Part shown: in pieces, positions 47,952 through 61,229 of the stretch
Layout of the letters: each line of letters opens with the position of its first letter
Numbering within the stretch: the stretch's first letter is position 1
Assembly: GCF_000247695.1 (NCBI RefSeq)
Contig: NW_004624854.1
Location: forward strand, 2,864,540 to 2,928,539
DNA: 64,000 nt
From: Heterocephalus glaber
Lineage: Eukaryota > Chordata > Mammalia > Rodentia > Bathyergidae
Direction: 5' to 3'
Program-made: the position numbers and the translations under genes
Notes under the pieces: generated by a model
Seen by the model: only the letters and a program-made list of their open reading frames with translations
Databases searched by the model: none
Told to the model about the DNA's origin: nothing

Positions 47952-50900
47952 TGTAGGTAGGAATAAGCCCTACCAATTGAATTTTGATGTATTTGGACTT
48001 GTTCCTCTGTTTCTAATCAAAAATCAGAAAAATAAGTTTAGAATGGAGCACTACCAAAACAGGAGACTAAGTAAGCAATGGGCTTGGAAAGGCTGGATGG
48101 GCTCACCTCTATCTTAGGTCCATTTGTCTTTTCTGTATCTCTGTTAAACTTTCACAAATCAAGGTAGATAATATTTTAACTTCTAATTTCCTTACATAAG
48201 ACCTTTTCATCAGAGCAGAAACTCCAAGACTCTTTTACTCTTATATATGGCCATGTAATTTAATAATCTTCTAAAATTCCAATCTACCAGGAATACATCC
48301 TTCCAGGTGTTTTAATCTTGCCTTAGCCGCTAGATAGAGCCCACAACTGTCTTTCATTTCCATGCACCATGGGACACGCTTCCATAACCTTTTCCTGAGA
48401 TCCCTTAGATTCTCCATAGCTACCTACAGAAGGAATGCTGATGGTGGAGCATCAATTCATAAGATGGGCTAAAATTCTTAAGCTCTCCACTGGACAGACT
48501 CCCTTAATGTGAATTAATACCAAAAGGGAAGAGCCAATTTCACCAATTTCTCCACTGTTTGTGACAAGCTTTTTTTTTTTTTTAACCTGTCCAATGGAAT
48601 AGGAATAAGAAGAGGTTTGCAAAGGTGTCTGTGTGTTTGTCTTTTCTCCTGAAGAATCTGCCCTCATTATGTGGATGTGTCCAAGAAAACCTGCTGAAAA
48701 AATGTCAGCAATTCATGAATGAAACCCAGTCCTAAGGGCAGGGCACCCTGGACCAGACCGCTGGCTGGAGCCAAACAATCAGCTACCCACTGACAATCAG
48801 TAAGAGAAGGCAGATCCAGCCGAGTTTAGCAGAACTTTACCACCAATCCGTAGATCCACGAAGATAATATATTTTGAGTAGCATGTGAAAAAAATAATAG
48901 CTTTTGAATCTAAGGGCCATGGAGTATGTTCCATATTTCATAAAGTCCAATTATTTTGCACTAAAAGTGACAAAATAAAAGCATCTGTTTTTCTTTGTCA
49001 TGTCAGAATTTCATTCAAACATTTGTCCTTCTTATATAAAAACTGATTTGGACTATGGATAGTGATAACATGAATCTATATTTTAATATTGAATTAGTGT
49101 ATTTTAGTTTTGGTGATTCAGTGTTCATGTATAAAGTTATGCAGCTAAACTCTGGCGTATTCTACTTTTACCAAGATTAATACTTAAGAAGAAAAACCAA
49201 TAGAAATATTTAAGAATTTGAAAGCAGCCTTCTCCCAAATCTGCCCACTCTCTCATCTTTTGCCAAGTAATATTCTTTAGCACTCTTCATATTTTTATTT
49301 TTCTTCTCCATCCATTGAGACTTCTAATCCCAGCCATAACAGTTCTAATCACATCAATTGTTGGCTTTTGTCAGTCTGTGTTTTAAACATGTGTACATAT
49401 CAAGAAAGAGAGAGTGTGCATTTGCAGTGCTTCTTCATTCTTGTGTTTACTAAATATTCTTTTAAAATTAGACTCATTGGGCACTCTTGATGAAAATGCA
49501 ATCGTATACTTATTTTACCTTTGGAGAAACATAATTCAATCCTTCCTTGGAAGTTGATTTTTCCTAGTCCATCTGTACTCATGTTTTATTGATAGTAGTC
49601 AAGTTGTTCTACTAAAATGAAATAAAAATAAATGAAATATGCCTTTAAATGTATTTTTAGATTTCTAAAATCTATACAAATAGAATAAAATAAGCTCTAT
49701 AATGAATACAAAATCTACCTAAAAATCTCTGTAAAATTTTTTTAAGTCAATTAATGCTTACAGTTATGATAATTTGAAATAAATTAAGCACAAAAGTGAG
49801 TATCTTAGTAATATAGTGGATGTGGCTTGATCTTGATAAATGAAATAAAGTAATTGTCCTTTAAAAACTTTAATATTTAATCTTAAGTGCTCAAATATGA
49901 GATTTGTACAGTTTGCTTTTTTTAGAGTAATTATTAGTTGCTAGGATGTTAAAGAGCATGGTTTATTTTTCAGCTACTGTTTCCCATTCTTCAGTTTCTA
50001 ATGGCAAGCCCTCTGATCAGTTTTTGTGTCAGTTAACTCTCATACTTATCCTCTTGAGCATAGTGGGTTGGACTTACATTTGAACCATAAAAGGCTGCCA
50101 AGTGCTCTCTTCCACTTCTTTTACTTGTTATTGTGTAGTCAGTTTAGAGTCTGTTGGATTGTCACGTTTTATTTCTAGTCACCACCAGCTGCAAGCTATC
50201 CTGCTTCTTATGATAATCTTAAAATGAACTACTATAGAAACGTGAAATGATATTGTTTCCTTGTCCTTCTGATATTCCATCAACAATTTACAAATTTGAA
50301 GAAGCATTAGCACAAGATAGTAAGAAACAGCTGCTTAATTTATGGTGATTGTTATGCAATATCTCATTTTCCCAAGATAGCAAATTCAGCAGATTCTTGA
50401 GAGCATATGCTTATTGTTCTTTCCATCTTCACAGAAAACTAGGCTGTATAGAAAGTTTTCAGAGAATTTTGCCTGGCAAGTAGAAAAACAAATCAAAACC
50501 ACAGGCTTTCCCCAACAATGGCTTCACTTATTTTGTTCGGTCAGTTTGTGTCAGATGCACTAGATATAAGCAATTGGCAACAGAAAATAATTCTAGGTGA
50601 CCTTGCAGTACTACTGCTCCCAATGTGTAATCAAGATTCAAACAGCAGTAGAAAAGGTACCCTTACTGCATTTGTTTCGATGAACATGGGTCTGTGTCTC
50701 AGAGACTCCATCTTCAGTGAAATAGAAAATTTATTGAGCTTTGAAATGCTCTGAAATGAGTAAAACTCCTTACTGAAAACTGCAACACAGGAAATCTTCT
50801 CAATATATTTCAAAAGCACCTGTATTCTGCCCTATGGGTAACAAATTTTAAGGTGTGAGAGTCAAAACTACTACAGTAAGGTTGAAGGAATGGTCATAAT

Positions 50901-51783
50901 GCATTTTGTTTCATTATTTATTGTTCTTTCTTTTATGCTTGAACATTATTTATTAATATTTTGTCAAGAATATATTCCTTTGTGTCCATAAGTAGCATTG
51001 AAATATAATTTTCTTTTTTTTTCTTGTTTTCTTCAAGCTTGGTACCAACATTATAAGCTACATTTTTGCTTAATTGTTTATTCGCAATTCCATAGATTCT
51101 ACTGTTAAACTGAAACAGTAGGGGTCAGTAATTTTCTAAAATGAAAGGATTTGTTGAGTTATGACAGAAGCTAGTTAGGAAAGGACTTGTCCTGGGATGA
51201 ATCCACGGAGACCAGGAGCAAGGCCAGAGGGTGGCTTGAAAAATGTTCACAGGACCTGCAGCCCAAGAGCATCTTTATGATTTGTGAATTTGGGGAAAGT
51301 ATTAATTATTTACCTGGAGCCTACATTGACAAAGGATAAGAGAGGGCTGATGAGATAGACTGAGAAGACTTTGGGCCCAGCAGGAGGAGTTTGGCCCACA
51401 CAGGGTATGCACTCGGTGCTTCTGGGTGGGGTGAGCTGCACTGTCCAGAGAGATCACTCCTAACTCGGAGCTGGCGCTCACTCAGCCTGGTTCCACTATG
51501 CTTTCAGGAGGCAGGAATGGTCTTGTGTTGGTTCCACCCACAGCTGTACCTGATTAGCTCCTGTGGCTCTCTGTTTCATCTTCTGGCACTTGGGATTAAA
51601 TTTCAGACATGTCAGAATTTTTATCAGTGATTAACACACTTTTTTTTTTCAGGTAGCAAGAATGATTCTCCTGCACAACCTCAGGAAATGTAAGTATCTT
51701 TGGTAATACCATTATTTTTCACTTGTATACTTGGTAATATATATTTTCTGGTATTTATTTTAAAATAAAGAATCTATGGTTTT

Positions 51784-51840
51784 CACACACACACAGGGAT
51801 GCACACACAAACACATTCACACACAAACACACGCATGCAC
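51784..51840. repeat. Degenerate (CA)n repeat
   Basis: CACACACACACAGGGATGCA followed by several interrupted CA blocks. Confidence 0.85.
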
Positions 51841-51965
51841 AGAGATGGATGTATATACAATCTTGCTAGACCACAATATCAACTTACATAGTAAACCTAT
51901 ACTTCACTCTGTGATCCAGGAATACATGAATTAAATTTAATGTTAGTCACTTTGAGTCAAGTTTA

Positions 51966-52032
51966 AAGAATTTGTTTAACCCATCGCTTCTCAGCCTTTT
52001 GGCTAAGATCAAGTGAAGAATTTGTTTGACCC
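51966..52032 (+). pseudogene. U2 snRNA 5' fragment (33 nt) with 17-bp target-site duplication
   Basis: 51983-52015 equals the first 33 nucleotides of U2 snRNA (ATCGCTTCTC, then GCCTTTTGGCTAAGATCAAG) with one change, A for G at nucleotide 11. It is flanked by AAGAATTTGTTTAACCC (51966-51982) and AAGAATTTGTTTGACCC (52016-52032), direct repeats with one mismatch. No poly-A tail is present. U2 is the spliceosomal RNA that pairs with the branch site; this piece lacks everything past stem I and is not a functional gene. Confidence 0.93.
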
Positions 52033-52034
52033 AA

Positions 52035-52282
52035 AAGTTCTAAGTAATCATATGATCGTTATTCAAGATAATACTTTCCTATCAAATGTTATTTTTCAAT
52101 GTAAACAACAATGACAACCATATTTCAAGATATCTATTGGCAACTTGCTGTTGGGTAACGTCTCTGGGAAGCTGGTGTTTTGGACAGCTTCCTGGCACCA
52201 GCAGACCAGATCACACCAGGGCTAAGGCACTTGTGCCCTGCCCTGCTGTCAAACTGATATGTGAAATGAACCAGTTTCAAAA

Positions 52283-52315
<33 letters not shown>

Positions 52316-55050
52316 AGAGAGTCTCCAATAAACCTCACTCAGCAAAATAAGGATCACCCCTCTGCTTAACCTAGCAAAGGAGGGCCCCAACGCTGCCAGT
52401 GTGTGTCCTATGCCCTTCTCTTCTTAGGAAGCCGAACTCCTCCACTCCACCCACTGCAGTTCTCATTCCACTTTACAGAGTGAAGTGTTGTCCAATCCTA
52501 GAATTAACAAATACCAGCCAATTAAAATATTTAATCTTCTGGTACTTTTGTCTTCTGACACTCACAATCCTTTCATAAATGCCAGTGGTAATTTCACAAA
52601 TATAGTCCTTCCTGGGTAATATAATTGCAAACTGATTGAAGGGTTGATTTAGGAGTGAGACACATAAAAAGTTGTTATTGAAAAAAATAGCATGCAAGGG
52701 TGACTTCTAAATATTTTGAAATCTCAAATCCAAACTTCAAAATTATTGTTTTCACTTCAGAATTTCTTAAATGAACACCTTATGGTACTGCTTGTTTGTC
52801 ACTCTTGTTACTCAGATACATATCATTTTCTTGGAGCTGTGTTGTCCTGCAATCTGTAGAAATATGGTGACAACCTCTACATCTAAATATTAAAGAGTGA
52901 TACAACTGACTGATAGACACATTAAGATTTCTGACAAGAATAATAAAATGAAGAACAGTGACCCAAACTGATGGAAATGAACAAAGCTTTTATAAACAAA
53001 TATATACTGCAGTAGCCAGACAATGCTTCTCCTTAAAAAATCCCAAATAAAGTGATTTTTTTCCCTTCAGTTTAGGCACTTGAAGCAGCATGCTTCCAAG
53101 TAAATGCATGATCATTAAGTCATTTGAATATATATTGAACCACAGATCACTTTGTTTTAAAATAAGTTACAAATTTATAAAGAAAGAATATGTGCAGCTT
53201 TTAAAAGTTTTCAGCGAATACTGAATTTCAAAACAGATGACCAAATGCTAGCAACATTTTTATTACATATATTTCATATGCTGAAAATGGAACAGTGGAA
53301 GGCAATTTAGGAGATAATGATCATAAGTCGGATGAGAATGAAAAGACCAAGAAAATACACTTTAAAAACGTACGCATCAGCAAGCTCAGACAACTGGTAG
53401 GAAAGAACACACTGACAGGAAGTCTATAGCAAAATTGGATGCTAGTGGTCTCTCAGATGTAATAAAAAAGGCAAAGAAATAAACTATACCTATGAAAATA
53501 AAATATGAAAGGGTAACTCAATAAATAAGATTTGAATAAGATGTGAACTTTTCTAAGAAGGCCAGGTATGGGGAATCACAAAGAAAAGGCTATGATTATA
53601 GCTAAGGAGTCGGTGGACAGCTTCTACAGGACAGAAGTCAAAATGAATTTCACTCAGCATAGAACCCACCTTCAAAGATAAAAGAAAGAAAAGCTAAATT
53701 GGATATGCAGAGATAAGTAATAATATATGATGATAGAAAAGGAAGACCTACAATTATGAAATGTACAGCTAAGCTCAAATTTTATCGTTTTACCCTTCCC
53801 ATGTACCAAAATTTTAAGTTATGAAATTAGGTATATTAAAAAATATTTGTAAGGAAAGAGGTACTTGTTGTTTGGTCTAAGAAACAACCAAATGCTTAAC
53901 TCATATGCTGTTGTGCATTTAAGCCTTACTTTTTCAAGCATTAAGTGTTTGATGAAGAGTAGGAAGGGCAAAGAATAAAATGAAACCTAATGAAAGATCA
54001 CCTCTTATGGAGAGATGTTGTGCCAAAATAATTTTAGTTCTAGCTAAAACCAAAACAATAAATATCATTTAGCATTTTGTCTATATATTGTTCAAGATAA
54101 AGGTATAGGGAGAGTAAATCAGGCAAATATTAATACACAATTTATTTTTCTTTCGCTAACTATAAATCTTAAGAACTACTGACATACACACAGTAGCAAA
54201 GTTTTTGGTCATCAATTAGTGATGTAATTAGGCCCTAGATAACAAAAAGTTGACCTTTAGTGCAATGTGCAGGGTTGAGTATCTAGTTCAGAAGAAAATA
54301 CATAAAATCAATGAAATTCCTTCTAATATTTAAATTGCTCTGATTAAAAATAGGTCAATTCATATCAAAAATGACCCCCCAAAATGAAAAACATGTATAC
54401 ATATGAACTAAAAATCAAATTGTACCCTACCCCACTGCTGACAAACAAACTCTGGTTTCATTCACCTTGCTCACATTGTTGCTACCACCTCAGGTGACAT
54501 TTTAGAGCCCCTAAATCTAGCCTTGAGTTTTTCAAATGCGTTCTTTACCCAAGAGTCATCTTTTTAAGTACCAAATCTGAATCATGTCCCTCTTTTTCCC
54601 TTTCTAAATGTGTTGCTACACTACATATGTCAAAATAATACATGAGTATTTATTTAAAATCAACATTCCCAGTTCTCATTCAAAGCTAAGGAATTTAAAT
54701 CTCCAGAAAAGAAGATCAGAAATGCACAGTAAAAAATGTCCAAGTATTTTTTTAAGTACTCGGACTTTTGAGAATTTCTGTCTCTGGGAAATTTAAATAC
54801 TTCAATGCAATTTATCAGATGTACATTACCAAATTACCACATAATTCTTATTTTCTACCCCAAGTCATCTATAATATTTGATTTAAATGATTCTTTCCAT
54901 TTCCGAACTCATAAGCCATGCGGCAACATTCCTCTTTCTGGGATAATTCTCCGATTCCTGACCTAGCTGACTTCACCCCCCACTCTTGCAGTTTCTTGAC
55001 CACCACTCATCTCTTAGCCAACAGAAAAAAAAAATGCTATTTTCTAGAAT
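52035..55050. other. No recognisable gene
   Basis: It holds a (GA)n run at 52282-52321. The remainder is AT-rich, with small frames of 62-81 codons without similarity. Confidence 0.45.
52282..52321. repeat. (GA)n microsatellite
   Basis: About 40 bp of GA with one interruption. Confidence 0.93.
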
Positions 55051-55055
55051 GCCAT

Positions 55056-55235
55056 TTCTAACCAGTAGATTTCACATTTGTGCACATACTGGAATCACCT
55101 ATGAATCTTAATAACCACTCCTTGTTGGGTCTTAAAAGGAGAGACTTTAATTTGATTGCTATGGGATGAATCCTGGGTATTCAGATTAGTGAAAACCCCC
55201 CAGATTATTCTGGCTAAAGCCAGAATCCACAACCG
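55056..55235. mobile_element. MER5A-like hAT-Charlie MITE
   Basis: GCACATACTGGAATCACCTA, AATCTTAATAACCACTCCTT, and AATCCTGGGTATTCAGATTA followed by AGATTATTCTGGCTAAAGCC match in order the MER5 landmarks ('gcacattagaatcacctggg', 'gattctgatttaattggt', 'gggcat..gattctaatgtgcagcc'). An old mammal-wide element. Confidence 0.55.
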
Positions 55236-55339
55236 TATCTTTCTTCCAAGTTTGATTTTCCTCCCTCTTTGATGTCATTTATAATATTAATTGAGATCTC
55301 TTGGATAAAAAGTGCATCCTATTTCATTGAAATTATTGT

Positions 55340-55790
55340 GGGACCATAAACTGCTGAGAACAGGTGCAGTGACCCTTCATCCTGGTGTAACAACTTCATT
55401 GGATTAAGAAACTCCTAGCAGGTTAGTGGAGCTTGTTCCTGGGTGTGTGGGGTGGGTCTGGGAGGGGTAGCCTTGGGAACTATACATAATCCCTCAGCCA
55501 TTTCTCTCTGACAGTGGTTGCCTGTTCTGCTTCTGGGACACCATAAACTGAGCAGCTTGGCTCCCCATGCCCTTCCACCAGTGTGCCGCTGCCTTGATGA
55601 AACTGTGAGCTTTGATGTGTGGTCATCCAGTATTGTCTCAATGATGCTAAAGCCAACCAATATACCCAACCACACGGTTTAGTAGCCTTCAGAAAATGTA
55701 GACATATTTCTTGGCAGAGTGTATCATACATGACCAAGTCAAATGCCAATGGTGATCTGGTCTCCCATTGAAACTTCTAAGTCTGCATTT
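55340..55790 (+). mobile_element. LTR-like sequence (ERVL/MaLR-related), degraded
   Basis: TTCCTGGGTGTGTGGGGTGG, CTGTTCTGCTTCTGGGACAC, TGAGCAGCTTGGCTCCCCAT, GCCCTTCCACCAGTGTGCCG and ACTGTGAGCTTTGATGTGTG follow the middle part of old mammalian LTRs related to the one at 28290. Boundaries are vague. Confidence 0.45.
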
Positions 55791-55799
55791 GCTGTCTGC

Positions 55800-57335
55800 A
55801 TTCCTATTAGCATTTTGGGCTTCTGCAATCCAATCAGAATTATCCATTAACCTCAGCTGACTGCATTTAAAGACTTCTGCAGTCTAAGTCTCCAAACGTT
55901 CCCAGTCTCTTCCAACCATCCAGCTCCAAAGCACTATTAAAAGAAAATAAATAATTTGTTCAGGATAAGAATAAATTAGGAATCAACCAGAACCCATCTA
56001 TCATAGGGTTAAGGGTGCAAAAGTATAAATCTTTCACCTGAGAAAATAGTCGCTGGGATGACTGCTCCAGAAAGGTCTTTTAAGGAATTGGTTCACAGTG
56101 CTTAACCATTCATGCCCTCAGAAGCTGCAGCCATGGTCCAAGGGGCCCTGGATTCAGCTAAAGCTGGTAACAGAATATGGCTTCACCCATATGATATGGT
56201 TTTACAGACATGGAGAATACAAGAGTTTTGGGGTCAGGGACACTTTCACCCAGAATTCAGAGGAAGGTTTTGGAGGGCAAGAGGCCCCTGAGTGGCAAGT
56301 ACATGAAGAGGTGAGAATGAAGCTGAAGTTTCATAGAAGATCCCAGGATATCAGAGGCGTGGGGAACACAGAGCATCTGAGGAGAAAGCTTCAACCCCAG
56401 AGTGGAGCCAGCCCAAGCGAGGCCTCAGGAGCTGCAACCAGGAAGGCCAGCGGTGTGGACTTGCCCAAGGCCGTAGGTACTCACCTTTCACCACCCTGTG
56501 TGCCAGACCCCAGGAATATGACATAAAGCTAAGGGTTTTTACTCATCAGAAGGCATTTGATGGGTTATTTTAATTGTCTTTTTCTTCCACATACTTTCTC
56601 AGAGACAGCTGTTTCCCTCACTTTTATTTATTAAGAAACTAGAATTATAAATGGGCAGCAAAAATTTAAATTAAAAAAATAAATAAATAAAAAGAAAATA
56701 CAGAATAAATAGGAAGATTTGGGACAATAAAATATCTTCAAATAAAATATAGAAGTAACATATTGGAAATGTTTTATAGACTGCTAAGCTATTAATGATA
56801 GAGATAGATAGATTGATAGATAGATGATATTCATTATTTGTTTAATAAACTATTCCTGGGTAAACTGGTCTCAAAATGTGGCCATTAAAATCACTTATGA
56901 AGTCTTTTCAAATGTAGATGCTTGGGACACAGGGCCCAAATTTCAAAATGTGAGTTCCACAGTCAGAATTTTGAAAAAATTAAAGTTACATGAACATGAA
57001 AAATAGTTTTTAATATTCTATCTGTTTGAACTTAACTATGTGTCCACTTTTTTGGGACAAAAGGAGCCAAGCCATTACTCATGTAAGGCAAAGTTTACTA
57101 GCATACCTGAAAGAGTTATTTTTGAATTCAACTATATTTTATTTTATCTGTAAGTTGTATTTTAATTAACTTGTCCCTAATTTAATTTTCCTTGACTCAT
57201 TTTCTAGAACAAAGTTTAGACTCAAGACCAATTTACATTATCAATTCTGTACTATAAATGTTTTCTCTTGACACCAAGTTTTCACAGCTAAAGAAACTCA
57301 GAAATTGTTCTTAAAGGGTGGTTAGTTATTTGTTA
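55800..57335. other. Unassigned, with a GC-richer 142-codon open frame
   Basis: A plus-strand frame at 56098-56526 is open for 142 codons (LQPWSKGPWIQLKLVTEYG and on). Its composition (GAAGCTGCAGCCATGGTCCA, GCCCTGGATTCAGCTAAAGC) reminds me of an interspersed, LTR-like repeat in several mammals, but I cannot name it. No known protein domain is visible. Confidence 0.3.
56798..56826. repeat. (GATA)n microsatellite
   Basis: About six imperfect units. Confidence 0.85.
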
Positions 57336-57340
57336 AAGAA

Positions 57341-57451
57341 AAAGTAAGGGGGCCAGGGATTTAGTACAGTGGTTCTGCTGCCTGCCTCACAAGTGCAAGG
57401 TCCTGAGTTCCATCCCTGGTACCAAAAAAAAAAAAAAAAAAAAAAGTAAGG
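57341..57451 (+). mobile_element. ID-type SINE with target-site duplication
   Basis: Body from 57350: GGCCAGGGATTTAGTACAGT, TGCTGCCTGCCTCACAAGTG, GTTCCATCCCTGGTACC and about 20 A. AAAGTAAGG at 57341-57349 and 57443-57451 is the duplication. The A-box carries GTACAG instead of GCTCAG. Confidence 0.92.
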
Positions 57452-57623
57452 AAAGAAAGAAAGAGAGAGAGAAAAACAGAGATAAAGAAATGAAACAATA
57501 TTATGTTTTCAGAGAAAGCTGAGACATTCTTGAACCATGCAATAAAGGTCTCTTGTGTGAACCCAGGAAATATTCTAAATAATATTATCAATAAGAGTGA
57601 TCAGGATTTTGTTCAGAAGATCA

Positions 57624-57628
<5 letters not shown>

Positions 57629-57664
<36 letters not shown>
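57629..57664. repeat. (TG)n microsatellite
   Basis: About 18 uninterrupted TG repeats. Confidence 0.95.
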
Positions 57665-57667
<3 letters not shown>

Positions 57668-57669
57668 GA

Positions 57670-59275
57670 GGGACGGATAGTTAGATGGCATTATAGATCC
57701 AATGTAAATTTAGGTTTGTCAAATAAAAAATTCCGAATATTTTGTTCAAAGGACTAATTAATTTTATTAGGTCCTACGTAAATTCAGCTGTGAATGTTTT
57801 AGAATTTAATGACTTCCTGATTCAGAATGAATTCTGCAATAAACGCTAATTAGAAAGGAAATGAATGCCTAAAATGTCTCTCGTGTGCATAAAAGAAAAA
57901 TGTAAAGACCATTAATTGAAATTAAAATGTAACAGTGTACTAATGCAGCATGACATAAAATTCCATCTGTTCGACAACATCACAGAAACAAAAAAATACA
58001 TAGGGAACAGTTTAGCATTATTATTCTTTGGATGGTTAATTGCTGGTTAATAGGAATGTATTTGTATTAAAAATGGTGTTGCTGGTAAGAACTCCAGTAA
58101 ATATTGCAATAGGATTTCATCTGCCCCTTGCCTAAGCTGAGTTCCTTTTGGTAAAAGATAACTAGTTGATAAAGTGTGATTAAAAATACTGCTTTGTACA
58201 GGTGAAAAAGAAGTTTATATCTAAAATTGCATGCTACCCACATAATACATATATGTTTATATTTGAATATGTGTATACGTATTAGTTTTCTATAAATTAT
58301 AGGCATTGCTATTGAAGGTAAAGACTATATATATCTGATCATATTATAAATTGATAGCATCATATTATAAAATATGACCATGCATTTGGTCATATTATAG
58401 TCAATACAAAGTAGAAAATCATTTTTTCTGTGAACAACACAAACATAGATTATTTTAATTAATAAATTTTCTACATTCTTTCTAGTCGTGATGTCCACAT
58501 TTAAGATGTACATATTACCTGATCTGTATCTTATAACTTTGCATTGAAAATGTGACTAATGGAGTAGGTTTGTTTTCAGAGTTCATATCACACTAAAGTG
58601 TGGAGTGTTATGTTTGCAAATAATCCATTAATGGGAAAATAATTAATTTTAATGAGAATCAATGAGAAATTCCTACATGTTCTGGCTCTACCAGGAAGCA
58701 CTTGCAATTATATATGGAGAAACAATCGAAATACTGTAATTTTGAACATACTGTTATATGTGTTTTAAACTCTTAACATAAATACAGCTACTTGTTTTAA
58801 AATGGCAGAGAATTAAAAATGAAAGATTTGAAGGAAGATGCTATATGAATAAGCACATACATTTCAGGATTGTGTATAGTAGCTAAATAAACAAAAAAAT
58901 AACTAAAGTCAGTGAAGAAAACCTAAATTTCTAGCAAAAGAGTGTGATTACCTATTTTAGTATGCATCCTTTCAAATTAGGAAACATAAAAACATGGAAA
59001 AATGAAAAATATGTGTTATTTCATGTTCAAGTTTTTGTTCTAAAAAGGGAATTATACTATGGTTGCCATTGGCATCAGAATTTAACTAATATGTGAAACT
59101 ATTATATGTTGCAAGCAAAAGGATAAAACCTTATTTTGAGTTCTACCTGTTCCACCTTGTTGGGATTCTGTTTTCCTCTCAGACTATTTTCATGAGGCCT
59201 CAAAATGACTGTCAATTGTCACTCTCACCTAGCTCATGTTCTTTGCCCCCACCAATACTGAAATTTAATGTTTTG
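57670..59275. other. No recognisable gene
   Basis: AT-rich. It includes a 10-bp-arm palindrome (58371-58396) near several copies of TCATATTATA. Confidence 0.45.
58371..58396. repeat. Inverted repeat, 10-bp arms
   Basis: AATATGACCA (58371-58380), loop TGCATT, then TGGTCATATT (58387-58396). Confidence 0.85.
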
Positions 59276-59279
59276 TGCA

Positions 59280-59592
59280 TCTGGGGGCAAGAAGTCCAAA
59301 GTTAAGGCTCTAGGCAGGCCATGCTCCCGCTGAGGGCAGAGAAGGCTTTTCCTTCACCCCTGTGGCCTCTGCCCTGGATTTGGTCTGTGTCTCCACGGCC
59401 ATGTAGCCCTCTGTCCCCTCTCCTCTTTTCCCATCTTGTTATAAAGATCCCAGCCATCAAATAATTCCTTAGTTCAAATGGCTTCATCTTGAAAATAACT
59501 ACAAAGACTATTTCCAAATAACGTCATATTTACCAGTATCAGGAATTAAGATCTCAATATATTTTATTGGAAGACAAACCCACTGTAGTTAC
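59280..59592 (-). mobile_element. MLT1-like LTR, antisense
   Basis: Plus strand: AAGAAGTCCAAAGTTAAGGC, TCTAGGCAGGCCATGCTCCC, TCTTGTTATAAAGATCCCAG, ACTACAAAGACTATTTCCAA and ATAACGTCATATTTACCAGT, the reverse order of MLT1 LTRs, ending near AAACCCACTGTAG. Confidence 0.72.
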
Positions 59593-59594
59593 TT

Positions 59595-60835
59595 CTTTAA
59601 ATGCAGAAGGTTGCTCTGTTTTTGGTATACTGGGAGCTTTTCTAGCTTCCTTAGGTGTGAATTGCACACAAGTCCTTCTGGCCCTACACATGCAAGGAAC
59701 TCACCGTAGGCTCTTCTGGTGTCTATTGTAGGCTTGGCATCCACTGCATGGACTCAGTAGCAAATCTCACCATATTCTCCTTGTTTGGACATATCACAAA
59801 CCACTTCCTCCAAAGGGACTTCTTCATGAAATCCTCCTACCTCCATATCTTAATCTACCTTGGACATATTTCTATATCTCTGTGGTAACTGCATGGAGAA
59901 CGTATACATGTGTGTGTGTGCCAGGTTCAGATAATTGCTTCTGAAAAACTTCCATTATGAATCCTCGACCAGATTCTAACATCTCACTTCAGTATTGTAT
60001 AAAAATAGTTTTCAGAAATGCATTTTCATGGTATTCATCAGGACATCATAGTGACAGATTGATCTGTAAAAGAATATGTGACTTCTAAATACAATAAACC
60101 TTTGAACCAGCTCTGAAAAACCACTAGGTATTTCCTAAAGTTCATTTCTGTAGTATAAATTACTATATAATGGATGCACTCAAATATAGTTGATACTGGT
60201 TGATAAAAACTCTGGAAAAAAGTGTCTAAATTAACAAGTACCCATGCTTGAGTTGTGGCTTATGCTAAAAATTCATATTAAGGCTCCACATCCTCCATAC
60301 GTACACAGTTTTTAAATTCTGCATGATTTTCAGCTGATAATGCCTTTCCCCTGTGACATGATCAGCTTTGAATGCCCTGCTATTCCATTCTAAAGTTATT
60401 GCAAATTTGGACCACTTATTAATGATTACCATAACATATTTATTATTTATTTTTAATTAGGTAAAAATTGGAACGGTGTTTTGAGGATTTTGAATGAGGC
60501 TACTGGATTTCTTGTAAGTCCCCTGTGGTATTGGCCTGACAAGTAATTATACAGAAATCACCTTGCCTCTGCTTGTCACTGCCTTCCACCAACCTCTACC
60601 ACAATGTGCACATAAATGTTTAATGGCTGTCCACTATGTGATACTGGAGTTCACTGTAGAGATTAACATGGCAGAGTTTCTCTTCACCTTTACTTCTATG
60701 ATTTTTAACATTCAGTAGAGCAATTTTGATACAAATTAAATTTCTTAATATAGGCCAGCATGGTTTATAACATATTTTACTAAATCGAATTAACTTTGGT
60801 GATGGATATGCATTTTTATTTGTATAGATCTATTA
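59595..60835. other. No recognisable feature
   Basis: AT-rich unique-looking sequence. Confidence 0.45.
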
Positions 60836-60839
60836 CACT

Positions 60840-61225
60840 AGATCCATGGCCTCTGCCATCTGACTTGCCCTGAATCTCACTTCAGGGAATCCCTTTCCCC
60901 CTCCCTGGGATCTGCCATGCCTCATCCAGGGTGTTGGCTGATAGGTGGTGCTGGAGGTGACCAGTGTATGGATTGTACCTTAGGATTGGTATACTTCACT
61001 CTCTTGCTCACAGTCCTTTGCCTCCACATGAGATCTTGGTTAGGCTGACGTGCTGGTGGTGACCAGTCACCCTCAACAACCCAGCCACCAGCCAGAAACC
61101 CACAGCCAAAAGAACACAGAGAGCCACAGTGCCAGAGAGGCCGTGTGAGGTGAGAAGACAGCTGAGAGGACTGCCCTACAGCCCAAGATGCTTATAGGCA
61201 CTTGCTGTTTTAAACCAGTTGTTCT
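60840..61225. other. GC-richer, LTR-like unassigned patch
   Basis: Two similar phrases, GGTGCTGGAGGTGACCAGTG (60949) and GTGCTGGTGGTGACCAGTCA (61050), and a CAGCC-rich tract suggest a decayed LTR or internal duplication. No family is assigned. Confidence 0.3.
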
Positions 61226-61229
61226 AGAG

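Larger units (their letters stand above)
46970..51960. other. Long stretch without a supported gene
   Basis: AT-rich, with (TA)n at 47088-47107, a 16-bp-arm palindrome at 47781-47818, (GATA/GACA)n at 47906-47951, a T-run near 48570, and a (CA)n-like run at 51784-51840. The 78-codon frame at 50518-50754 and the GC-richer patch at 51370-51560 match nothing I recognise. Confidence 0.45.

Noticed and set aside
50518..50754. 78-codon frame starting MASLILFGQFVSD
   Set aside because: The antisense strand is also partly open, and neither a signal nor a family match is convincing.
60465..60490. Short U6-snRNA-like phrase TAAAAATTGGAACGGTG
   Set aside because: Only about 12 bases resemble U6 and neither flank continues, so it is chance.
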